Positions 56,594-64,000 of a DNA stretch of 64,000 nucleotides are shown in pieces. The position numbers were made by a program, and so were the translations under genes. The DNA is from Puniceicoccales bacterium Verruco_01 (GTDB lineage Bacteria > Verrucomicrobiota > Verrucomicrobiia > Opitutales > Oceanipulchritudinaceae), in the NCBI GenBank assembly GCA_001604565.1, contig LVBV01000029.1:28115-92114 (forward strand), in the 5' to 3' direction. The notes under the pieces were generated by a model. The model worked only from the letters and a program-made list of their open reading frames with translations. It made no database searches and was not told the origin of the DNA. Within the stretch, counting starts at the first letter, position 1. Each line of letters begins with the position of its first letter.

Positions 56594-56691
56594 GAGACGG
56601 GGTGATAACCGGATCGATGGTGCCGACAATCTCTTTTGACTGGCAGGTTTCCCGCACTTGCCGCAGTATTCCAGTCTTTCCCTGTTCACCC

Positions 56692-58233
56692 ATGAAGTGC
56701 TTCTACATCACCACGGCGATCGACTACGCCAACGGAAGTCCCCACCTCGGCCACGCCTCGGAAAAGACGCTGACCGATGTCATTGCCCGCTACAAGCGGC
56801 ACATGGGGGTCCCGGTGCACTTTTTGACGGGCCTGGACGAGCACGGCACGAAGGTCCAGCAGAGTGCGGAAAAGAAGGGAATTTCCCCGCAGCAGTTCGT
56901 GGACGAGGTGGAGCCGCTTTTCCGCGCCCTCTGCGCGAAGCTCAACATCAGTAACGACGACTTCATCCGCACCACCCAGCCGCGCCACAAGAAGGTCGTG
57001 CAGGAGTGCCTCCAAAGGCTCTTCGACAAGGGCGAGATCTACAAGGGCGAATACAAGGGCTACTACAGCGTCCGTCAGGAGCAGTTCGTGACCGAGAAGG
57101 AGCGCCTGCCCGACGGGAGCTGGCCGGAGGTGTACGGCGCCGTGACCGAAATCGTGGAGCCGAACTACTACTTCCGCCTCTCCAAGTATCAGGACTGGCT
57201 CGTCGATTTCCTCGACCACAACGACTTTGTCTTCCCGAAGTTCCGGCAGAAGCAGGTGGTGGAGTTCCTGAAGGACCCGATCAACGACCTCTGCATCTCC
57301 CGCCCGAAGAACCGCCTCGAATGGGGCATCGAGCTTCCCTTCGATTCGAACTTCGTCACCTACGTGTGGTTCGACGCCCTGATCAACTACACGAGCGCCG
57401 TCGGTATGTTCACGGACAAGTTCGAGGAATGCTGGCCCGCCAACTGGCACGTCATCGGCAAGGACATCCTCGTCCCGGCCCACGCGGTATACTGGCCCAT
57501 CATGCTGAAGGCCCTCGGCGTTCCGCTCCCCAAGGGCCTGCTCGTCCACGGCTGGTGGCACCTTTCCGGGCAGAAGATGAGTAAGAGCGTCGGCAACATC
57601 GTCGATCCCCTCGCGATCGCCGACCAGTTCGGGCCGGACGCCCTGCGCTACTTTTTGACGCGCGAGATGAACGTCGGTCAGGACGCGGACTTCAATTTCG
57701 ACGTGTTCCTCGCCCGCTACAACGGCGACTTGGCGAACGGCCTCGGAAACCTCGTGAGCCGACTGCTCAACATGACGGGCAAGAGCTTCCCCGAGGGTCT
57801 CCCCGGCGCGTCCGCGGACGGGAACCTGGAGCGGGACCTCAAGGCCCTGTGGGAGGAGACGCGGACCGGAATGCTCGCCTGTTACGAGGGCATGGCCTTC
57901 CATACCGCGCTCGAAAAGATCTTCGTCTTTGTGACCGCCCTCAACCGCTACGCGGAGCAGCGCGCCCCGTGGAAATTGGCCAAGAGCAAGAGCGACGACG
58001 ACCGCATCCTCTTCGAGACGAGCCTCGCCACGATGGCGGAAGGCCTGCGTCTTGCCACCGCCGCGCTCGCGCCGGTCATGCCCGGCACCTGCGATCGTGT
58101 CTACAAGCTCCTCGGCCTCTCCGAAGTCGGCCTCTGGAAGGACGAGCTAAGCTGGGGCACCCGCCTCAAGGGCAACGTCATGGGCCAGAAGACCATCCTC
58201 TTCCCCAAGCCCGAGATCAAGGCCGAGGCGTAG
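56692..58233 (+). CDS. metG: methionine--tRNA ligase, short zinc-free form
   Basis: This 513-residue class I synthetase has the HIGH motif in IDYANGSPHLGHASEKTLTD and KMSKS in QKMSKSVGNIVDP. The usual zinc-knuckle cysteines are absent: the region reads EYKGYYSVRQEQFVTEKE where zinc forms have Cys pairs. It also lacks the C-terminal tRNA-binding extension found in longer MetRS. It attaches methionine to tRNA-Met. It is divergent from the HEPN/MNT pair. Confidence 0.96.
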   Translation: MKCFYITTAIDYANGSPHLGHASEKTLTDVIARYKRHMGVPVHFLTGLDEHGTKVQQSAEKKGISPQQFVDEVEPLFRALCAKLNISNDDFIRTTQPRHKKVVQECLQRLFDKGEIYKGEYKGYYSVRQEQFVTEKERLPDGSWPEVYGAVTEIVEPNYYFRLSKYQDWLVDFLDHNDFVFPKFRQKQVVEFLKDPINDLCISRPKNRLEWGIELPFDSNFVTYVWFDALINYTSAVGMFTDKFEECWPANWHVIGKDILVPAHAVYWPIMLKALGVPLPKGLLVHGWWHLSGQKMSKSVGNIVDPLAIADQFGPDALRYFLTREMNVGQDADFNFDVFLARYNGDLANGLGNLVSRLLNMTGKSFPEGLPGASADGNLERDLKALWEETRTGMLACYEGMAFHTALEKIFVFVTALNRYAEQRAPWKLAKSKSDDDRILFETSLATMAEGLRLATAALAPVMPGTCDRVYKLLGLSEVGLWKDELSWGTRLKGNVMGQKTILFPKPEIKAEA

Positions 58234-58329
58234 GCGTTCCGGGCGCCAGAGGCGTGGTCCGTTCCCAGCCCCGGAGGGGCGACCGGAGAGGGTGGAAAGA
58301 AAGGATCGTCCGGAAGACCGTCCCCTCCC

Positions 58330-60141
<1,812 letters not shown>

Positions 60142-60279
60142 GGGATCAAAGGGAAATCCGGCCCGCGGGCCCACTAGGAAACAATCCTTCTACACGGAAT
60201 GCCGCCCGGAAGAAATCCAAATCGTACGGAGGCTCGTCAAGTCAGCGGCCTCCCCCGGAACGATTGTGAGACCGCGCTG

Positions 60280-60309
60280 TTGCGCCGCCCGCCTTTTTGC
60301 ACCTAGAAT
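60280..60309 (+). promoter_or_regulatory. candidate promoter of the HEAT-repeat gene
   Basis: TTGCGC (60280-60285) and TAGAAT (60304-60309) are 18 bases apart. The leader to ATG 60388 is then about 75 bases. Confidence 0.4.
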
Positions 60310-60387
60310 CGCGGCACCGCGGACGGCAATGCCTGTCCTTCCATAATCGGGCCGCCCCGGAGGCAGAACATCCCTCTTCCCGGAGAA

Positions 60388-61761
60388 ATGACGATGAAAA
60401 CCCGCACCTGTGTGATTCTCGGCGCTTCGGCGATTGTCCTCTTGTCGGCAGGGGCTCTGCTTTCCTGGCGCAGCCCCGCCGTCCGCGACTGCGTGGTCCG
60501 CAAGTGCATCGGCAGCCAGAAGACGCTGGCGGACATGGCCCTGAACGACCCCGATCCCTCGGTGCGGAAAAGCGCCGTCGCCAAACTCGTCAGTCAGTCG
60601 GCGTTGGAACACATTGCGCTCAAGGGCGCGGACCTGTCGCTGCGCATGTCGGCGTGCGCCAAAGTGTATGAGGACGGACTCCTCTTCACCCTCGCCCAAA
60701 TTAGCGGCGACCATGCCATACGTCTCTCCGCCGTCACTCGAATGGACGACCCGGAGCATCTTGCGGACCTTGTCCTTGCCAGCGCTGACGACGAGGTGCG
60801 CACGGCAGCCTTCGAGCGCCTTCATGCCAGCGGCGCACTCCTGCGCATCGCCCTCAAGGCGGCGGAACCGGCCCTGCGCCTGCAGGCCGTGGGGAAGATC
60901 GCTGATCCGGGAACCCTTGCCGCGCTTTTGGACCGCTCCACCGACGACGCCGTGCGCCGGGCCGCCTTTGCTCTGGTGACGGACAAAAACCGGATTGCCG
61001 CCGCGGCGACTTCGGACCGCGACAGCGTGGTGCGCAAGATGGCGATTCTGAAGGTGAACGACACGCCTCTTCTCATCCGCGCGGCGTTGGAGGACCCCGA
61101 CGCCGACGTGCGCGCGGCGGCAGCGGGCCGCGTGACCGACCGCGAGGAAGTGCGCAAACTCTCCCGCGAGGGCGACGCGGCGCAGCAGTCCCGCATGGAG
61201 TGCGCGCTCGCGATCCTCACCACCTGCTTCCATCTGCCGGAAGAGCACCGCGCGCGCCTGATGTGCGCCACGTGGGAGGCGCTGCATTACCTGCGCCTGC
61301 CGGAAGTGGTGGCGGAGGCCGGCCCCGTCGAAACGATCAAGGCAAGCTGGCGCTCCACCTCGGCCATTTACGATCAGGAAAAGAAAATGGACGGCGAGGT
61401 CTTCACCCTCACCCTCGTCATGGGGAAGATGAAGGATCTGGTGCGCCACGAGTGGGTGACCCCCTTCCCAAAGGGCGTCTTCGCGAAGGTGACGGTGGAG
61501 AATTTCGGCTTCACCCCCTGCATCCCCAAGCCCGTGGAGCTCTTAAAAACCCTCTTCACCGCCCTGCCGGAGGAGGCACGCGTGCGCCTGTCCGCCTCAG
61601 CCGACGAAACGGTGCGCCTTGCCGCCGCGTCCACCCTGACGGGCCGCGCCGCGCTGGAGACCATCGCCGCAAAGGATGCCAGCGAAGCCGTCCGCAAAGC
61701 CGCCACCGACCGCATGAGGGAACTCGATCAGGCCGCCGCCGCAGAAGCGGTAAAAGAGTAG
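60388..61761 (+). CDS. membrane-anchored HEAT-like repeat protein
   Basis: This 457-residue protein has an N-terminal membrane helix (about 8-26, CVILGASAIVLLSAGALLS) and a periplasmic or extracytoplasmic body of short helical repeats. The units LADMALNDPDPSVRKSAVAK, LADLVLASADDEVRTAAFER, LIRAALEDPDADVRAAAAGR and LETIAAKDASEAVRKAATDR show the HEAT/Sel-like D-x-x-V-R pattern. About residues 270-390 are a non-repeat insert with beta-strand character (FTLTLVMGKMKDLVRHEWVT). Such proteins act as protein-binding scaffolds. No partner is known. An ATG at 60394 is an equally possible start. Confidence 0.72.
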   Translation: MTMKTRTCVILGASAIVLLSAGALLSWRSPAVRDCVVRKCIGSQKTLADMALNDPDPSVRKSAVAKLVSQSALEHIALKGADLSLRMSACAKVYEDGLLFTLAQISGDHAIRLSAVTRMDDPEHLADLVLASADDEVRTAAFERLHASGALLRIALKAAEPALRLQAVGKIADPGTLAALLDRSTDDAVRRAAFALVTDKNRIAAAATSDRDSVVRKMAILKVNDTPLLIRAALEDPDADVRAAAAGRVTDREEVRKLSREGDAAQQSRMECALAILTTCFHLPEEHRARLMCATWEALHYLRLPEVVAEAGPVETIKASWRSTSAIYDQEKKMDGEVFTLTLVMGKMKDLVRHEWVTPFPKGVFAKVTVENFGFTPCIPKPVELLKTLFTALPEEARVRLSASADETVRLAAASTLTGRAALETIAAKDASEAVRKAATDRMRELDQAAAAEAVKE

Positions 61762-61764
61762 CCC

Positions 61765-62376
61765 CTACTCCGCCGCGAAGGGATCGTCGGACGGGTCCTC
61801 GCTCCAGCGGTATTCGGCGCGTTTCGCGATTTCCAGCGCCCGGTCCCGTCCGTAGAGCTTCGCGATGAGGGCGAGGGCCATGTCCGTCCCGGCGCTGATG
61901 CCGGAGGCAGTCACAAATTTGCCGGACTCCACCCAGCGGGCCCTCGGGCGCCAGTCCGCCTTCGGAAAGGCGGCGCGGATCGTGGCAAAGACGCGCTTGT
62001 TGGTCGTGGCGGGAACCCCGTCCAGAAGGCCGCTGGCGGCGAGGAGGAGGCTACCGGTGCAAACGCTCGCAACGAGAGTGGATCCCTCCGCAACGCGCCT
62101 TAACTCGCGTAAAAACGCCGCGTCGCGCACGAGAGGCCGCGTGCCGAGTCCGCCGGGGACAAGCAGCAGATCTTAGCCGGACCTTTCCCGCAGTGCCGCC
62201 GTCGCCAGCGCCTGCGCTCCCCCGGAAGCGGCCACGGGGCCCGCCTCGCGCGCCACAAGCTCGATCGTCGCCGCGCCTTCCAGAAGCGAGAACATCTCCA
62301 GCGGTCCGTACAGGTCCAGAAGCTCGTATCCCTCGAAGACGAGCGCACCGATCAAAAGCTGCCGCGTCTGCGTCAT
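61765..62376 (-). pseudogene. DJ-1/PfpI-family gene interrupted by one stop codon
   Basis: From ATG 62376 the frame reads MTQTRQLLIGALVFEGYELL with the family's opening and LYGPLEMFS block, then stops at TAA (62173-62175). In the same frame it continues with DLLLVPGGLGTRPLVRDAAF and the nucleophile elbow VCTGSLLLAASGLLDG, to the end at 61765. Without the TAA it would be a normal-length DJ-1/PfpI protein of about 203 residues with its Cys intact. A single base change explains it. Whether the gene is dead or the base is a sequencing error cannot be told here. It lies 35 bases from a tRNA remnant. Confidence 0.75.
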
Positions 62377-62410
62377 ACTCGTGAAGCGACTCCCCGGGGG
62401 AAGGGGAAAA

Positions 62411-62441
62411 TGGTCGGGACGACTGGATTTGAACCAGCGAC
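62411..62441 (-). tRNA. 3' fragment of a tRNA (acceptor and T-arm), probable attachment site
   Basis: Read on the minus strand, the fragment has a T-arm (GCTGG TTCAAAT CCAGT), the acceptor strand CGTCCCG, discriminator A and CCA. The acceptor strand fits tRNA-Pro. No matching D-arm, anticodon arm or 5' acceptor strand follows at higher coordinates, so the tRNA is incomplete. This is the classic footprint of an element integrated at a tRNA 3' end, and phage-like genes start within 220 bases. Confidence 0.7.
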
Positions 62442-62655
62442 AGAGTTGTGTCAAGCCGCTGATTCAAAGAATGATGCAGAATCGCCCGATCCCGACGCAC
62501 ACTCGCCTGCACACTTTCGGCGCGAAAATGCTCCGCATTTTCCGGTCGCGGGGGATGGGGACCGCGTCAGTCCCCATAGGTGCTCCGGGAAGCGTGTAAA
62601 GCGTCGGCCTGACGTGCGCGAAGTTGGACAAGGCCCGCGCACCGATGCGCCCGAC
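62441..62655. other. left end of integrated element, no gene recognised
   Basis: This stretch follows the tRNA fragment and precedes the first small element gene. Frames that cross it and the tRNA remnant read LDLNQRQ or TGFEPAT, the familiar false translations of tRNA sequence, and were not accepted. No integrase or repressor gene is seen on this side. Confidence 0.4.
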
Positions 62656-62781
62656 ATGACCCCACAGGCGACTTTGGGGGAACTTCTGGAACTGGCCACG
62701 ATGTGGGCCTCGCTCACTGGTGCGGCAAGGGACGCGATCCTCGACTACGCCCGTCAGACTGCCGGGAGGGTCGAATCATGA
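62656..62781 (+). CDS. small protein preceding the Rep gene
   Basis: This 41-residue helical protein (MTPQATLGELLELATMWASL and on) overlaps the Rep start by four bases (ATGA at 62778-62781). Short genes at this position are common in filamentous-phage-like elements. No family is recognised. The overlap is the main evidence that it is translated. Confidence 0.5.
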   Translation: MTPQATLGELLELATMWASLTGAARDAILDYARQTAGRVES

Positions 62782-63731
62782 GCGAGCGCGACGATTACAC
62801 CGGTCTGCAAGTGCGCGGCTACCAGGGGGCCAACTGGTTCACGGAGCGCGGCGTCCGCGAGAAGCGCCGTCTGATTGAGAAGAAGGGCCTGCCGGAGCTG
62901 CGGCGCTGCCTCTTCATCACCCTGACGATCCCCGAGGGCTTCATCGAGCCATGCGTTGCCTACGAGAAAGGCAAGAAACGCCTGCCGCAGTTCCTGCGCT
63001 CCTTTCGCAAGGCAACCGGGCGTTCCTTCGCATGGGCGTGGAAACTGGAGTTTCAGGAGAACGGGATGCCACACTGGCACCTGATCGTCGATTTCCGCGA
63101 GCACATCCCGCCGGAGTTTCTGTACCTCTTTGAAAAGTGGTGGAGCCTCGGGCGCGTGAATGTGAAACGCTTGAAGCACGACGAATTCGCCTACCTCTTC
63201 AAATACGTTTCCAAGGGAGCGAACGGCGACGCGGACCCCGAGACGGGGATAGGGCTCCCCGCATGGGTGCTCGACTATCAGAAGAAGCTCAAGAACGGGC
63301 GCACCACGGCGGGCCTCCGCTTCTGGCAGACCGGCGGCGGCTTCTACACCAAGGCGGTGGATAAGCACGATCAGCCGGGGGAAGCCCCTGCGGAGAAGCC
63401 CGCCGCGGGCGAGCCCCGCTACAGCCGCATCCCGCTCACGATCCGCCAGCGCTGGGCGCTCTGGATGCGCAAGGGGACACTTTTCGTCAAGGATCGCGAG
63501 GGGCAATACCGCTTCTCGCGGCAGGTGTATTTCACGCAACCATTCCGCGAGGTTCTCCTGCGGGTGGTGCAGGCATCCATGAGCGGGACGGCGGCAGCTG
63601 CCCGGGGGTGCCTTGGTTTCGACTGCCGCCCTTCAACGATCGGAAAACTGATATGCAAAACGAATCAAACGGACTATCAACGGGCGTGTCTCTACAGGCC
63701 GGGGACGGTCTTCTTCTCAGCGGACTTGTGA
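62778..63731 (+). CDS. HUH-type rolling-circle replication initiator (inovirus-like Rep)
   Basis: This 317-residue protein has the three Rep motifs in order: I LFITLTIP, II GMPHWHLIVDF (the His-x-His metal site) and III FAYLFKYVSKG (the catalytic Tyr region with Tyr and Lys). Together with the single-strand binding-like gene behind it, this points to a filamentous (inovirus-type) phage or a related plasmid. The last about 45 residues overlap the next gene by 79 bases and may be non-conserved. GGGAGGG precedes the ATG. Confidence 0.8.
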   Translation: MSERDDYTGLQVRGYQGANWFTERGVREKRRLIEKKGLPELRRCLFITLTIPEGFIEPCVAYEKGKKRLPQFLRSFRKATGRSFAWAWKLEFQENGMPHWHLIVDFREHIPPEFLYLFEKWWSLGRVNVKRLKHDEFAYLFKYVSKGANGDADPETGIGLPAWVLDYQKKLKNGRTTAGLRFWQTGGGFYTKAVDKHDQPGEAPAEKPAAGEPRYSRIPLTIRQRWALWMRKGTLFVKDREGQYRFSRQVYFTQPFREVLLRVVQASMSGTAAAARGCLGFDCRPSTIGKLICKTNQTDYQRACLYRPGTVFFSADL

Positions 63732-63955
63732 TGTCGGTGGACACACAGGAACGCAAGTGGAAGGACGAGCCCGCCTACCACCAACTGAAAGCCGCCGTCA
63801 CGAACGGGAAACAGATGTTCCTCTACGTGGCGGACGACAAAAAGGGGCAGACGTTGCCGCCCCTCAAGCCGTTCACGCGCATCCGGGTGGAGGTGGACTA
63901 TGCCGACACCGAGAAAAGCATCGTCACCGTGCGCGGGAGGATCGTCAATGACTAG
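63653..63955 (+). CDS. probable ssDNA-binding protein of the inovirus-like element
   Basis: This 100-residue protein is small and beta-rich (LLLSGLVMSVDTQERKWKDE, VTNGKQMFLYVADDK, FTRIRVEVDYADTEKSIVTV), with the size and position of filamentous-phage single-strand DNA-binding proteins directly behind Rep. The fold assignment is from length and strand pattern, so confidence is moderate. It overlaps the Rep 3' end by 79 bases, and a start further upstream is possible but lacks support. The element continues beyond the window. Confidence 0.6.
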   Translation: MQNESNGLSTGVSLQAGDGLLLSGLVMSVDTQERKWKDEPAYHQLKAAVTNGKQMFLYVADDKKGQTLPPLKPFTRIRVEVDYADTEKSIVTVRGRIVND

Positions 63956-64000
63956 AGCGGCAGGCGAGGCGGGAGGATGCGGCCCCTCGCGGGCCGCGCC

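Noticed and set aside
62415..62494. Complete tRNA on the minus strand
   Set aside because: A distant CGGGATC could pair with the acceptor at six of seven bases, but no D-arm, anticodon arm or loop signature lies between.
62381..62781. Frames reading LDLNQRQ and TGFEPAT at the tRNA remnant
   Set aside because: These are typical false translations of tRNA T-arm and acceptor sequence.

Overview
The window is GC-rich, densely coded chromosomal DNA from a Gram-negative bacterium. It carries lipid A and KDO genes (lpxI, kdsB), ExbB/ExbD, a TonB-dependent receptor and many lipoprotein or Sec signal peptides. Several traits together point to the Verrucomicrobiota (PVC group): a PPi-type phosphofructokinase, a sialate O-acetylesterase, a heparinase-like lyase, aromatic-rich secreted proteins, and a TPR/ExbB/ExbD/TonB-like block. 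This taxonomic placement is inference from gene content, not proven.

Layout. 1-2 kb: pyrD 3' end and lpxI. 1.3-6.6 kb (minus): an envelope energy-transduction operon (TPR protein, lipoprotein, ExbB, ExbD, TonB-like protein). 6.6-11.6 kb (minus): gyrA and gyrB. 12-16 kb (plus): an acidic-tailed protein, a DUF374 acyltransferase, a small membrane protein and a heparinase II/III-like lyase. 16.2-25.9 kb: a lasso-peptide-type RiPP cluster, described below. 25.9-26.5 kb: a Doc/AbrB toxin-antitoxin pair. 26.6-33.9 kb: housekeeping genes (cysS, ruvB, kdsB, pfp) plus a sialate O-acetylesterase. 34.1-34.6 kb: a MITE-like element next to a decayed secreted-protein gene. 34.6-35.7 kb: dciA-like gene and a HAD hydrolase. 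35.8-47.1 kb: a nine-gene operon joining partner-switching signalling (four STAS proteins and a SpoIIE-type phosphatase with its own ATPase domain) to two kinds of ABC solute-binding protein and an ABC permease/ATPase pair. One of those binding proteins is a four-fold tandem fusion. 47.3-51.8 kb: a secreted protein, glnA behind a sigma-54-type promoter, and a LuxR-type regulator. 51.8-55.8 kb: an orphan oligopeptide-type permease, a FepB/BtuF-type binding protein and a TonB-dependent receptor. 55.9-60.1 kb: an MNT/HEPN pair with a one-base frameshift, metG and lepA. 60.4-62.4 kb: a HEAT-repeat protein and a DJ-1/PfpI gene broken by one stop codon. 62.4 kb to the end: the left end of an inovirus-like element whose boundary lies in a tRNA 3' end.

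The most interesting region is 16.2-25.9 kb. A 35-codon gene at 16204-16311 has every hallmark of a lasso precursor: an aromatic-x-x-P-x-L leader motif, Thr at -2, core Gly1, core Glu8 and a C-terminal Ser. It is followed on the same strand by a DUF6916 protein, three consecutive phage-tail-collar (MdpB-like) proteins and a GNAT acetyltransferase. Converging on these from the opposite strand are a nucleotidyltransferase, an HPr-kinase-like protein, a B2 leader peptidase, a PqqD-type B1 recognition protein and an AsnB-like cyclase. A divergent ABC exporter completes the set. No capsid, terminase, sheath or baseplate genes are present, so this is not a prophage. It looks like a RiPP pathway coupled to tail-collar proteins, with an unusually short core of 10 residues.
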